The notes under the pieces are model-generated. The model did no database searches, was not told the DNA's origin, and worked only from the letters and a program-made list of their open reading frames with translations. DNA of 39,574 nucleotides from the NCBI GenBank assembly GCA_026260175.1, contig JAKCWW010001913.1, forward strand, positions 24,870-64,443, in the 5' to 3' direction. The stretch's first letter is position 1; every line of letters begins with the position of its first letter. Made by a program: the position numbers and the translations under genes. This document shows, one piece after another, positions 20,735-30,404 of this stretch. Source of the stretch: Reticulitermes lucifugus. Its lineage: Eukaryota; Arthropoda; Insecta; Blattodea; Rhinotermitidae.

Positions 20735-20960
20735 CTAAAACTGTTGGTAGAGTGTTAGGGCCCTAGATTTTTATTACGGGGGTCCCTGTTTCGAATGTGT
20801 GTTAGCTGTGTTAGGACGTCATCAGGTAAGCTGACGGAGGTTTTTCGAGGTTTTCCTAACCGCTTCTAGAAAAACAGTAGTATAATAGAGGCATATTCGG
20901 AAAGTGAGTACCGTATATATCTACCACTCAATGACCGCTTCCTTTCAAACCCTTTCCAAG
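20735..20960 (+). mobile_element. SINE-D, tRNA-like short element
   Basis: The head 'gttggtagagtgttagg' (box-A-like, 20744-20760) and 'gggggtccctgtttcgaat' (box-B-like, 20779-20797) is followed by 'tttttcgaggttttcctaaccgcttctagaaaaacagtag' in pieces. The 'cgaggtttcctaa' part recurs at 21206-21219. The reverse-oriented fragment at 24245-24430 has an ordinary box-B-like 'gaggtcccagattcaaatc' and the same 'ctctaagaaaaaccc' body element. Confidence 0.5.
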
Positions 20961-21999
20961 TAATTGCTCTTCCATCATTCTATAATTCGACGCTGTGTAT
21001 TCTGAAATACTGAGAGCGTCGTGAAATACACCGAAAACAAATCGCTGCATTTGGCGGATTTAATATTATCTTTTACCCTCTTCCATCTAATTGCATTTTC
21101 TCTTCAAGTGTAACATCTTGTCAACACTGTAATACATGTCAGTCGAAGTCTGAAAGAATCCTGTTCTAATTTCGAATGCAGGATCAAATATCCTAATTTT
21201 TTTTCGAGGTTTCCTAATTCTCTACAAGCAGAAAATGGTGAAGATTTTGTCCCAATTTCTTCCCAGTTTATCCTGCATATTTATGATTCATTTCTTGTAT
21301 TGAGACTTCGGAAAAATCGAGCAGTTCGTAATTTAATCAGGGTTGTAATAACTAGTCCCAGTAACATTGCTGTCAGTCACGCGGGACACATACACCCTTC
21401 TGCTAATTTTATATTCGTGACAACAATATTTGTGTTTCCTAAGCAACCAGACTCTCCTGCGCCAAAAACAGTTCATTTCTGAAGCTGTAGCTTCTTTTCA
21501 AGTCCAGACAGATGAAAACAAAGACAAAATATTCAGAGCCTTACGTGAGATGTAATGAGAGTTTATTTAACCAGAAAAGGAAACGGGCTCATGTCTATCT
21601 GGAAGCATTATTCTTTGCTCTCAGACGTCTATATGAGCAGTGGAACGTCAGTGAAAATCCATCTGATGCCAAAGAGAATTTACTTCTGATCACCGATGTT
21701 TTCCCTAGATGATGTAATAACTTTATCCTTCCTGTGCGAAGAGGCAGCTATTGCGTTATGTACATAGCGATCAATAATTCATAGCAGCTGAGTACCGGCT
21801 TAATTCGAGTAAAAATAAAATGTATTTTGCATGAAGAATATAGCATTATAACATACGGTCATATGGATTCCATTTAAAGTAGGAGCTCCAAGGATTTTCT
21901 GAAATGTTTTTGAGATGATATTTGTCAAACTCAGTCTCTCGCTCTAAGGAAAAAATACAGATCTAGAATATTTGAATAAAGGATGTTGAGGGGAACATT
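20961..21999. other. no gene seen
   Basis: Frames up to 66 codons only. A short SINE-D-like scrap at 21206-21240. AT-rich otherwise. Confidence 0.55.
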
Positions 22000-22350
22000 T
22001 TTAGCTGACAGAATGTAAGAAGAGAATGGTAAAAAATGGATTAATGATGAGCTGTATAAATTAAAATCTTCACCAAATATTATTCGGTTGATCAAATGAA
22101 GGAGGGTTTGGCATGTAGGTCATGTAGCAAGAATGGGAAATGATGAGCGCTTACGCTACTGTAGCTCAAAAAAATAAAAGAGACCACTTGGAAGGCCTAG
22201 GTACAGATGGAAGGGTATTATTATAATATATATAAACAGATAGGGTGTGAAAATATAAAATATATGTAACTGGTTAAGGATATAATAATTTGGACAAATT
22301 TTGAGAAGACGGTAATAAAAATTCGGATTTCATAAAAGCGGGAAATATCC
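22000..22350 (+). mobile_element. LINE-A 3' fragment (copy A5), heavily decayed
   Basis: The plus strand keeps 'gatgagctgtataaattaaaatcttcaccaaatattattcggttgatc' in pieces (peptide NDELYKLKSSPNIIRLI), 'gcatgtaggtcatgtagcaagaatggg' (HVGHVARMG) and 'ccacttggaaggcctaggtacagatggaa' (HLEGLGTDG in a shifted frame). Its end, 'aaaattcggatttcataaaagcggg', corresponds to the MNLRVP stop region. Stops and frameshifts throughout, so old. Confidence 0.65.
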
Positions 22351-22929
22351 TCACCCGCAAACAGTCTAAGAAATTTTTAAAATTAATCTCTGTAATGAGA
22401 TAAGTTACACTCCTCCCCCAAAATAAATTGTAATTGAAGGGATATTTCAATATTCTGAGATGTAAGGTGTGCTAGATAAAAAAAGTCTTCCCTCTTTGCA
22501 GGTCTAAACTCTGCTTGCTATGGGGCACGTGTCTCTACGCAACAGATTTTATGCACTTCTCTCTACTCTCTTCGTTAGTGTTTCCATGTGTATGTCTCTT
22601 CCATTTTTCTCTTTAAAGTAAGTACGTATTAACTGACGCGAAACAGAATGACACTTGTGAGTCTAAAGTAATGTGTGAGCACACGGAAGCTTCTTGCACG
22701 AGGGCCATAAATTCTTCCCACCTCCCACCCTACAAAGCCTTTCTTCCCTTCTCAGACCCTCATTCTCCGCAGAGCCAGACCTCTTTCCTTAGTAAACACA
22801 AAGGCGAAGATTCAAATATTCTGGGATTATTCGTAAATAGCTGCCGGCATTTCAGGGAACTCTTCTTGAATTGCTTAGACCAGAAATACGCAGATACTAC
22901 GAATAGTCGGTTATGTATTTAATTACCAA
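22351..22929. other. no gene seen
   Basis: One 83-codon frame at 22671-22922 has no recognisable domain. No repeat partner recognised. Confidence 0.5.
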
Positions 22930-23015
22930 TTAACACGACGTCATATTCCAGAAGATTTCAATCTACAGTGTACATAAAAGGGGGCAGTATATTCTTTCGA
23001 AACGTCGGTAAATTT
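22930..23015 (+). mobile_element. relic of the 23973-type fold-back element
   Basis: acacgacgtcatattccaga (22934-22953) matches the arm string acacgacgccgcgtaatatcc with a small deletion, and tttcgaaacgtcggtaaat (22996-23014) matches the GAAACGTCGGTAA junction of the 24100 arm. Order is disturbed, so it is a rearranged fossil. Confidence 0.4.
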
Positions 23016-23589
23016 GTATCTATATACAGGGCGTTAAATTACAGACGGCTGTAAGAATAACCAATATGTATTTTTCTATTCGTAGCATGTAATAATTGTA
23101 CTTTATTATGCTACAGGTTTCTGCTCTAAACTCCCTTATTATATTGGCAAACCTGATGGCCATCTTCGATATCACTTTCACAGTGTTATCGGTGGATTCC
23201 CATTTGATTACCTCCGTGCCGTCCAGTGAGATAAATTGATACAAGGTGAACGCAGCTGCTATCAGACGCCTGAACACGCACGCTGAATTAGGCAGCAACT
23301 GACAATGGCTACAGCAGATGTAGGCCTAATGGACGCCTGTTCTGCCTATATTTCAATGAATAACGTAAGGATTAAGCTAATAACAGAAATAATATGTGGC
23401 AGATAGGCTTGACTACGATTGTTGTTAATTACGTTTAAGGCTTGTCACACACAGAAAAGCGGCAAAAACAAAGTGAATTATCGCCGCCTAGCAAGCCTCA
23501 GATGTTTTAAACGCTTTTGAAAGAGAAACGTGCCCTAGTACAATTGTGATTTGGTAACACTTACAGACCAGATGGGCGATTGACACTGC
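23016..23589. other. no gene seen
   Basis: No supported frame. The minus-strand open frame of 92 codons at 23020-23298 has no recognised domain. The string tatacagggcg at 23024-23034 resembles tatacagggtgg at 31754-31765 and may be a transposon end. Confidence 0.5.
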
Positions 23590-23629
23590 GAGATTTGGGG
23601 GTTTTACAGCGGTAGGGACGAGGATTCCG

Positions 23630-23725
23630 GACTTGAAGTTAGGCGAGTGGTTCCCGACGTATCGAAAGAAAGCGTTATCTTCGTAAGTTCCTCCGAAACG
23701 TCGGGAATGATACAACGTCACATGC
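23630..23725. mobile_element. relic short fold-back element
   Basis: Inverted strings gttcccgacgtatcg (23650-23664) and cgaaacgtcgggaat (23696-23710) are imperfect reverse complements flanking a loop of about 30 bases. The right one is the GAAAC side of the hammerhead-type junction. CTGANGA is not preserved. Confidence 0.45.
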
Positions 23726-23932
23726 AAGAAGACTGGAATCCACGCCAGAAAATTCTTACAGTATATTAATGTAACTGCAATTTAGGGCTTGGAAAACGTG
23801 CTTATCTTGGCGTGTTAGCATCACTAATGTGCACCAAGCAAATTAATTTCTCTGATGAATGTTAGTTTATCTGTCCAAAACCAAATTTCATCCAAATTTA
23901 TGAGGCTTTAACCAAGTTAATTAAATTATAAA

Positions 23933-24184
23933 CAAACAAAACTCAATTTCAGGCTTCGGCCGCGATGTTGATGAGATCTGCGCTCTTCTGGGATATTACG
24001 CGGCGTCGTGTGGCAATCGCTTACCGACGTTTCGGGACAATGTATTAGTCCCATCTTCAAGGGAAAAGAGTCAAACTCTTGACCCGTGAAGATGGGACAG
24101 ATACGTTGTCCCGAAACGTCGGTAAACAATTACCACACGAAGCCGCGTAATATCCCAAAAGAGCGCAGATCTCAAACAAAACTC
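23933..24184. mobile_element. fold-back element with one-sided tail and 12-bp target-site duplication
   Basis: Direct repeats caaacaaaactc at 23933-23944 and 24173-24184 bound the element, overlapping its last base by one. The palindrome 23973-24173 (arms beginning gagatctgcgctcttctggg, centre near 24073) is preceded by a 28-base tail (23945-23972, aatttcaggcttcggccgcg...) with no counterpart on the right. Each arm contains the group's junction: right arm TGAAGA-T-GGGAC (24087-24098), a loop, GTCCC-GAAAC-GTC-GGTAA (24108-24125). C3 of the hammerhead core is changed (GTGAAGA in the right arm, TTGAAGA in the left), and helix III would have no loop. So this is a hammerhead relic or a form that could only work as a dimer. 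Inverted repeats plus a one-sided tail fit a Penelope-like derivative. Confidence 0.8.
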
Positions 24185-24244
24185 GAATTAGCAAGCTAGC
24201 AAACAAGCACTGGGAACAAAGAAACAAAGAAACAAATTCAACTT

Positions 24245-24430
24245 CGTCATCAACTACAGAGCACTACTCTTTCGTTTTCGGGAGGTCCCAGATTCAAATC
24301 TTAGACAGGTGACCGCTGTACAGTAGTTTTCTGCGTTCCTCTAAGAAAAACCCAGATAGTAGCTCAAACTAGACCACGGCTCCTTCATTTCACATACCCT
24401 CTATTTCTTACTATTCACTGATTCCGCAAT
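24245..24430 (+). mobile_element. SINE-D-like fragment
   Basis: 'gggaggtcccagattcaaatc' (24280-24300) resembles a box B region; then 'ttctgcgttcctctaagaaaaaccc' parallels the 20840-20880 body of SINE-D. Box A is weak. Short and old. Confidence 0.4.
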
Positions 24431-24439
24431 CATTCGACA

Positions 24440-24720
24440 GTACAGTATAGCTCGTCCTAGAACAGGCCATGAAAGCCCAAACGGGGGGTTAGACGTATAT
24501 CTCTACTCGTTCCTTAACCTCGGCGCCAGATGGAGGTGACCTGTCAAAGCCACGTCCCTGCCGCTCTATCCCCGGGAAAGAAACACAGTACCCATTTTAC
24601 AGGAGGCTGGGTGGGCCTCAGGGTCGGTCTGGACCGGTGCGAAAAATGTCGTCCCCACCGGGATTCGATTCCCGGACCGTCCAGCCCGTAGCGAGTCGCT
24701 AAACGGACTACGTCATAGAC
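24440..24720 (-). mobile_element. SINE-B copy
   Basis: Minus strand: head 'tagcgactcgctacgggctgg' with box B 'cgggaatcgaatcccgg' (24657-24673 region), then 'ccagaccgaccctgaggccc', 'agcctcctgtaaaatgggtac', 'ctccatctggcgccgaggtt' and the tail 'ggcctgttctagg'. Closely related to 17449-17734. The start of box A is damaged (tagtccgtttagcg). No clear target-site duplication. Confidence 0.8.
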
Positions 24721-25434
24721 CAAATGTCTGTGTTATATTAAGTCTTTAAATAACCTAAAAATATATATGCAAATTAAGCGTCTATACAATTCAACAGATA
24801 GTACTTTCTAAAGGATCAGTATTCAGCAAAAAGACAGTCCACCGAAAGGAGCTCATTCGATTTTGGTATGAAATTCTGAAGGTCATATCAGATCATGAAA
24901 AGAAGTCAGTAAACAACCCTACTTTAACATACACGTCGATTCCTTTTATGCAAAAAAAAATCCACGTAAAGTTTAAATTGTATTTATACATCGCTAAACA
25001 ATGTAGGGAGGAACAAAGGAAACGGGACAAATGCAAGGACAAACTGAGAGGGATGCATTTCACGAACGTCTATTGCTTCGGAAGAACAGAACAATATTCA
25101 GGTAGATCAAAGGAAAACAATACAGGCTCATGCCATTAAACCAACCACCATTGTGGTAACAAACGAAGGTCGGTTGGTCATCAATGTCCAGCTGTGAGTT
25201 TGACAATCGATTACACCATATTGTGTTTTGTCTGGGCTGCTGACGCACTGTCTGGTGTTCAGCTACAGAACAAGTGCCGGTCTTGCACAGATTTTTTTCT
25301 GGAAGTTTCAATAAAATGAGCGCGTAATGGCGCAGATACAGATAAATGTAAACATTGCTGGTTATAGAATGCTGGAGACCATCATGAAGCCATGACATTT
25401 GTTTAGAAGTAAACTTAGCAAATAAGCAAATCAT
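24721..25434. other. no gene seen
   Basis: AT-rich. The long minus-strand frame covering 25060-25689 is LINE-B at its start (25435-25689) running into unrelated sequence here; the tail of that frame has no recognisable content. Confidence 0.6.
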
Positions 25435-25700
25435 TCCGCAGTCTGTCTTACGACAGGTCCATAGCCTGTTCCAAAGCGAATTCTCCAGACTGCGATCTAG
25501 TGCTTCCTCTTTCAATTTCCAGTATCTTCTCTTTTCCTTAAGGTCAATCAGCAGCTGCTTACCTCTTCTTCCGCGTCTTCTCGTCACTTCTGTCCTTCCT
25601 TCTATCTTTCCTTCAATAACGTATTTTAGACGGCAGTTCCTACGCAAGGTGTGACCAAGCCATTTAGCCTTCCTACATTTTATTGACATAATCTATAACA
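25435..25700 (-). mobile_element. LINE-B 3' end fragment
   Basis: The minus strand encodes RKAKWLGHTLRRNCRLKYVI, EGKIEGRTEVTRRRGRRGKQ, LLIDLKEKRRYWKLKEEALD and a damaged end (SLWNRLWTCRKTDC). This is the same C-terminal peptide as 30460-30710 and as the 11790 end of the long LINE-B copy. The RT domain is absent, so the copy is 5'-truncated. The reading frame is intact for roughly 85 codons, making it one of the better preserved copies. Confidence 0.85.
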
Positions 25701-25794
25701 ACAAAATTCGTTGTCAAATCAATAATGTGTGAACATTATATCAGGGGGTAGTCAGTGTCCCAGACTGTACAGCATCTTACTATTATTATTAGAC

Positions 25795-25912
25795 GGTGAA
25801 CTGAACAGGATTTGGAAGAAAGCGATCGTGGCCTAATCGAGGGGCAATCCCGGAATTTCCTCGGATGGACTGAGAAAACAACGAAAGCCTTCAATAATGA
25901 TTGCCTATGATA
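25795..25912 (+). repeat. dispersed repeat E, copy 2
   Basis: 'aggatttggaagaaagcgatcgtggcctaatcgaggggcaatcccg' in pieces, then 'actgagaaaacaacgaaagccttcaa' and 'gattgcctatga', in the same order as 14398-14500 and 31530-31622. Confidence 0.55.
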
Positions 25913-26195
25913 AAGGTGAAGTTCACCCTATAACAGGCCATGAAGACCCAGAGGGGGAGGAGAGGTACAGCTCTACTCTTTCTTTAGTCTTGGCGCTAGA
26001 TGGGGTGGTGGTCAACTCCACGCTCCAGCCGCTTTACCCCCGGGGAAGAGACCCGGTACCCATATTACAGGAGAATGAGTAGGTCCCAGAGCTAGTCTGG
26101 ACGGATGCGGAAAATCTCGTCCCCACCGGGATTCGATCCCCGGACCCTCCAGCCCATAGTGAGTCGCTATACCGACTGCGCTATCCATAATGGCC
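25905..26195 (-). mobile_element. SINE-B copy
   Basis: Minus strand: head 'gatagcgcagtcggtatagcg' (26169-26189, a good box A) and box B 'ggggatcgaatcccgg' (26129-26144), then 'gtccagactagctctgggacc', 'ctgtaatatgggtaccggg', 'catctagcgccaagac', 'tgggtcttcatggcctgt' and the tail 'agggtgaacttcaccttt'. Head and tail are both well preserved, so probably young. The flanks share only short similarity, so the target-site duplication is not certain. Confidence 0.85.
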
Positions 26196-26269
26196 TGCGT
26201 CCTGGCCAAAATTCAAAACGATCACCACAGAAATATTTAGAGCAAATTAAAAATTTTATCATCATACAG

Positions 26270-26540
26270 TTTTCTCCAGCCTCCTTTGGCGTACTTTTTC
26301 TTTCTGTGGCGCTACAGCCCAAGTCAAGCCTAAGGCGACTTCATTTTTCTAGGTTCCTAGATCACGCACAATTAGGCATAAACATACCAGGGAGGACCCC
26401 TCTGCATGAGTGCTCAGCTCGTAGCAGAGGCCGCTAACTACACAACACACAACAATCTCAAGAAAATAACAATCATGCCCTCGGCGGGATTCGAACCCGC
26501 AATCCCTGCTATCAAGCGGTCGCAAACTACTTCCTTTTAG
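26270..26540 (-). mobile_element. SINE-C copy 1
   Basis: Minus strand: head around box B 'tgcgggttcgaatcccgccgagg' (26479-26501), the body 'gcctctgctacgagctgagcact', 'tccctggtatgttta' and 'ctaggaacctagaaaaatgaagt', ending in 'gggctgtagcgccacagaaag'. The same layout is at 26711-26943, 170 bases away and in the same orientation. tRNA-derived; box A is weak (tagtttgcgaccgcttgatag). Confidence 0.7.
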
Positions 26541-26702
26541 GGCCCATATTATAGGCAGCAGCATGCTACCCCACATGTATACGACAATACTTATATGCTA
26601 CAGCTTTTGTATAAGGAATGCTAAATGCCTCCTTTGGGCGGAATGACGAAAGAATAAATTCATGTTATCTGGCTCCTACTAGTGCAATGGCTCTCCAGTA
26701 GC

Positions 26703-26951
26703 AGGCTGTAGAGTTTATTTATTTTTGTGGCGCAACAGCCCAACTGGGGTCTAGGCCGTCCCAAAGTTGAGGTTTCTAGATCACACACATCCGGTAGGAC
26801 TCCTCTGCACAAATGATCAGCTCGTCGCAGAGGCCGCTACCTACACGACACACAACAAACACAACAGACGAACATCCATGCCTTCAGCGGGGTTCGAACT
26901 CGCAATCCCAGCAATAGAGCGGCCGCAGACCCACACCTTAAATAGGCTGTA
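26703..26951 (-). mobile_element. SINE-C copy 2
   Basis: Minus strand: head with 'tctgcggccgctctattgctgg' (box A region) and box B 'tgcgagttcgaaccccgctgaagg', then the body 'gcctctgcgacgagctgatca', 'gtcctaccggatgtgtgtgatctag' and the 3' end 'gggctgttgcgccacaaaaataaataaa'. Short direct repeats aggctgta (26703-26710, 26944-26951) may be the target-site duplication. The AT-rich 3' end (aaaaataaataaa) is the usual SINE tail. Confidence 0.75.
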
Positions 26952-27114
26952 TAATTTAGTTGATTGAAATCTTAGCTGTGCCCAAATCTGAAGGCTGCTA
27001 AGTATTGACCAATTCTTCGACATCACTCTGCAGTTTATGAATAAGACATTAATTGTCTAATCAGCAGGCCTAGCCGACTTGTTGAAATCATCCCAATTAT
27101 TGTAGTCGACAACC

Positions 27115-27265
27115 GCATCTCTGGATTCTTACCTTCCTCCCGTCCGATGGATACCATGGGCTGTTTTTCTGTGATATAAAGCTGTCGGAACCTGAAGCTG
27201 ACCACTCACCTCCACCGAATGCCGAGGTAAGAACGCAAGTAACTCTATCTCCACTACCCGGTACG
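27115..27265 (+). mobile_element. SINE-B-like scrap
   Basis: 'gatggataccatgggctgtttt', 'cactcacctccaccgaatgccgaggtaagaacgcaagtaactctatctccac' in pieces follow the SINE-B 3' half ('cacccactcccatctagcgccgaggttaa...'). No head. Confidence 0.35.
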
Positions 27266-27309
27266 ACTTCATAACGTGATACTTAATAAGAATCACACGA
27301 CAAACTTCA

Positions 27310-27440
27310 CTTTTCGAGAATTCAGGCTTCCGCGGCGGTGTTGTTCATGCTTGAAGATGGGACGAATATGTTCTTCCGCCCAGAGGGTAACTGACTGCAA
27401 ACTTACGCCGCCTAACATACCAGAAGAGCGAAGGCCTCAA
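27310..27440 (+). mobile_element. truncated 23973-type fold-back element (tail plus one arm)
   Basis: Starts with the tail (attcaggcttccgcggcggt, 27320-27339; compare 23945-23964). It runs directly into the single right arm: cttgaagatgggacgaatat (27351-27370), a damaged GAAAC junction, then acgccgcctaacataccaga (27404-27423) and agagcga. The left arm is missing. Core bases are lost (GAAAC replaced). Confidence 0.6.
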
Positions 27441-27649
27441 GTTTATCATTTACATTTCTTACCACTAATCAGTTAAGCTTGGTTATGTAAGCCAATAAAG
27501 ATACAGTGCTGGACATTAAACAAAGTCCCGATATCAAACACAATTTTAAGCCTTCTAATGCGACAGAAGCTTAAGTTGATTTGATCAGAAATCCCACACA
27601 CCAAGCAAAATTTAAAGTTATCACTGTGGTGGCTACAAAAAAGCTTTCA

Positions 27650-27735
27650 TCTTGTGGATTATGACGTCGTGTAGTGTGGTAAAATCTTACGAACGTTTCA
27701 GCGAAACCTTTTGCTTCCATTTTAAGGGTACAAAA
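27650..27735 (-). mobile_element. relic arm of a hammerhead-type fold-back element
   Basis: The minus strand reads CCCTTAAAATGGAAGCAAAA, GGTTTCGCTGAAACGTTCG, close to the 30236 family (CTGATGA.GGAGGCAGCAGG...CCGAAACGTTGG), then cacactacacgacgtcat outward. Core damaged (CTTAAAA). The fourth member of this family in the window. Confidence 0.4.
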
Positions 27736-28195
27736 TGGGGCAAACCATGCCTCCGATACTATTGAACATACATGTCACCGGTAACGACGGCACATCGCAA
27801 GAGACGGTAGCTATCGGGAAGCTGCTGGCCGAGCTTTCAAACTGCTCGCTATGAACAAAGAGAATATTGTGACAGTAGAACCACATCGGATTAGAAATTC
27901 GTAGCACTTGGCCTACAGCTTGGATAATCATTTCGACCTCCTTGAAACGTGAATTCCTCTCATTGAAAAGCTAGTGGCGTGAAAGAATTCGTCGTTGTTG
28001 AGGTCTCTGTGACTGATGCGGTGTGAAAATGTTGGCACCGTGACCAAAGTTTGGCTGCCATGGTGGACGGGAGTGGCGAGGTTGGACATGTAACTTCTGA
28101 AGACAGACACTGCAGACACCTTGTAATTATCTTAATATAGTAGTTAAAACTTTAAAGAAGGAATAACACTCAAATTAAGGGATAAAATAGGCGTT
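27736..28195. other. no gene seen
   Basis: Two overlapping minus-strand frames of 63-69 codons without recognisable domains. No repeat partner recognised. Confidence 0.5.
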
Positions 28196-28204
28196 ACGCA
28201 CGTA

Positions 28205-28480
28205 AAAAATATTGGAAATGACGAAAACAAAGTTTACGGCAATATTGGGAACAAAGAGTCGAATCGTAACCAAAATCTCTATGGCAATACTGACAATGAG
28301 GAATCGAATCCCGTCATAAAACTCTAGGGCAATATTGGGAATGAAGAAGCGAATCAAATTCAAAATAGGCCTATCTACCACAGTATTAGGAATGAAGAAT
28401 CGAATGGCATCCAACAACTCTACCGCAATACGGGGAAGGAAGAATCGAATCGCATCGAAAAATTGTACGGCACGACAATA
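28205..28480. repeat. 45-bp minisatellite, open on the minus strand
   Basis: Tandem units begin at 28238, 28283, 28328, 28379 and 28424, with a 33-base partial unit at 28205-28237 and a partial unit after 28469. Unit length is 45 bases, except the third at 51 (two extra codons). Unit consensus starts ggcaatattgggaatgaaga. All length changes are multiples of three. The minus strand is open for 103 codons (28175-28486) and reads a hydrophobic 15-residue repeat around IRFFIPNIAVEF. The plus strand reads a hydrophilic repeat around GNIGNEESNRIQKLY but has a stop (TAG, 28325-28327) between units two and three. Either strand may once have been coding. Flanks give no gene context, and I do not recognise the peptide. 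Confidence 0.85.
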
Positions 28481-29094
28481 GCACATATCTCTTTAACAGC
28501 CGTCGGGAAGTGACGGTCGTGCGATGGCTCGGACCTCTCAACGCGGAACCCTCCATATCTGGAGGCCCTCTCCTCTAACCGCAACCTGAGGACGCGCCAT
28601 GGAGTAGTAGTTACGGACTTGGAAAAATGAAGTATTGCCCTATTTCAATGTATGTACTATATGTAACGAAGATTTTACAATCTCGTCTAATAAGAGAGGT
28701 GGAATATTAAATCAGAGGACTGAGTACAAACACTTAGTGAGGTTTGATGTTGACTGAGAACCGAGGTCTTATAGTTTGTTACGCTGTATTTGGGTTAAGC
28801 TTCTCGAAATTTCGAAAGAACGTGCCGTATTCATCTTCAAGCACTAAGGAGTGCTAGGACTCCTTGCATTTCTCAATTGTTATCTAATCTTGTCGACGGA
28901 ATATTTAGCCGTGCGAGGGAGCCGCTGGTAGGCCCGCACATGCTGGACAAGTTGTGAGCTAGGTACCGCACAAAGCAAATACTTTACTCATCCAGGTTGG
29001 GGGATGGGCGTGGGGCTATCATCCTCATTTCATAAAAAAAATCAACTGACTCAAAACCCCGGCAACGGTCCGAAAACTGACCGAAGGACCAGAG
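28481..29094. other. no gene seen; possible repeat piece near 28985-29050
   Basis: The stretch 28990-29045 (tccaggttgggggatgggcg, then ctatcatcctcatttcataa) resembles sequence I associate with insect retroelements, but I cannot name the family. 28545-28605 is GC-rich with a small inverted string (ctccatatctggag). No supported gene. Confidence 0.4.
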
Positions 29095-29205
29095 AAGAAG
29101 AAAAAGAAGAAGAACTTGACGATGAAGATTGTGAGTTCCTTCGAAATGTCGGGAATCAGTAGCCTAGTTGCTCTGTGTAACAGCCCAGCAGACCTGAGTC
29201 CTAAG
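29095..29205 (+). mobile_element. relic of a hammerhead-type fold-back element
   Basis: TTGACGA-T-GAAG (29116-29127), a short loop, then TTCCTTC-GAAAT-GTC-GGGAA (29138-29156) keeps the layout CTGANGA / helix II / GAAA / GTC. C3 is changed to T and the second arm is not visible. Outward of it, gtaacagcccagcagacctg (29178-29197) is a degraded arm end. Confidence 0.45.
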
Positions 29206-30130
29206 ATCACTTTGTTTAAAGAACACCCGCTGCGATACAGTGCAGCCCCATACAGTGTGGGTTTGGCGTGAAACTTTCATCAGCTCGCTGTTCGTGACAT
29301 TCGAAAGACCACAATGAAGGAAACAAATTTTTTTTTAAAGTGCCCTAATGTCTTTCCAATGATATCATCCTTCACTGAAGTGTTACTAATTTCAGCAATT
29401 GGCAATCCTGCTGTTAAAAATGGTACCGCTGGCACTGCATTTCATTTACATCTACGATTAGTAATTGATGAATCTATTTTTAATGGTAGTGCAATTATTT
29501 TTCGCTAAATTCATTCTAAATCGGCCGTCAGCTGGGGAGACGACATTTGCGCGAACTATAGAATACTTCTGCTGTGAACATATAGAATTTTTAGTTCATT
29601 ATACTGAATACGTTATCCGACATCCAAGAATATACAAAATTATGGTCGACCTCTATTCAGTGGCGGTCGGGAAGTGGTGGGGGGTGGGAAGAGAAACATA
29701 ACCACAACTTGTATACATGATGTTGCTTACAAGTCAATAGTTACAAATGTGTCAACAGAGTGAAAATTTGAGTTTGTATTCGAACAATTTAACTTAAAAA
29801 GTTATAGCTTCTCTTATTCTTAACCGGTCATGCCAATGGGAGCGGCGAACCCGGTAAATGGCAGCAAATCGAAGTCCAGAAAAAGGACAGAATTGTTCAT
29901 TCCACGATTGACATTCAAGAGTCGAGGGTTCTGGCAGCAAGGGACCGCGTGGATGACATAAATACTCTTCACGTGATGTTTGCAATATAAATTATTACAT
30001 TTTGAAACATAGCGGTAACTACGTACCGCCTGCTTAAATATTAAGACACTCTTCTTTTTCACCCACACTATATACGTGTATTACGTGTTTCACATGATTC
30101 TCCGGAATAATTTCGATTGTGGGTATTGAA
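29206..30130. other. no gene seen
   Basis: Several frames of 60-82 codons without recognisable domains. AT-rich. Confidence 0.5.
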
Positions 30131-30134
30131 CTCG

Positions 30135-30315
30135 TTTCTCCTGTGACGTGGTTCCCTGCAGTTTGGTAGGTAAGTCCGCTTATCGACGTTTTGGAAGAAC
30201 TTGATGCATCTGCCAGCATTTTAGAGGAGTGAACACTGATGACGGAGGCAGCAGGTACCTCCGAAACGTTGGTGTCTCTCCATCAGACTATAAGGTGTCA
30301 CATCCCAAAAGGCCT
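30135..30315 (+). mobile_element. fold-back element with hammerhead-like core, decayed left arm
   Basis: Right half: an intact CTGATGA (30236-30242), helix II GGAGG (30244-30248) with CCTCC (30258-30262), then GAAAC (30263-30267) and GTTGGTGTC. Outward comes cagactataaggtgtcacatccca (30284-30307), the arm end motif. The left half (cctgtgacgtgg near 30140-30151, gacgttttgga near 30185) looks like a decayed inverted copy. The family also has members at 1985, 17755 and 27650. Confidence 0.55.
30236..30281 (+). ncRNA. hammerhead-like ribozyme core, imperfect
   Basis: CTGATGA, C, a 5-bp helix II (GGAGG/CCTCC) with a 9-base loop, and GAAAC are all present. Helix III could pair AC (30266-30267) with GT (30274-30275) over a six-base loop, leaving C30276 as the cleavage base. 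Helix I is the weak part: TCTCC (30277-30281) can pair with GGAG at about 30225-30228 only if bases are bulged. So this is a plausible but imperfect hammerhead. Confidence 0.4.
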
Positions 30316-30404
30316 TCATAAAGCGTGCCCGTAAACAGCATCAGTCTACTGGTGTTGGTGGTGTCTTTTGTGAAGTACAAACACAGTTGTTAGGGTTTAT
30401 AGTT

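Noticed and set aside
20770..20830. Minus-strand CTGATGA followed later by GAAAC (ribozyme-like)
   Set aside because: The bases between do not form a helix II and the flanks do not pair as helix I; it lies in a SINE-D-like element whose box B explains the GAAAC-like string.
25060..25434. Long minus-strand ORF continuing after the LINE-B peptide
   Set aside because: The recognisable part ends near 25435; the rest has no known content and is simply read-through of an open frame.
28205..28480. CRISPR-like array (regular repeats)
   Set aside because: Units are contiguous tandem repeats without unique spacers, in a eukaryotic context; it is a minisatellite.
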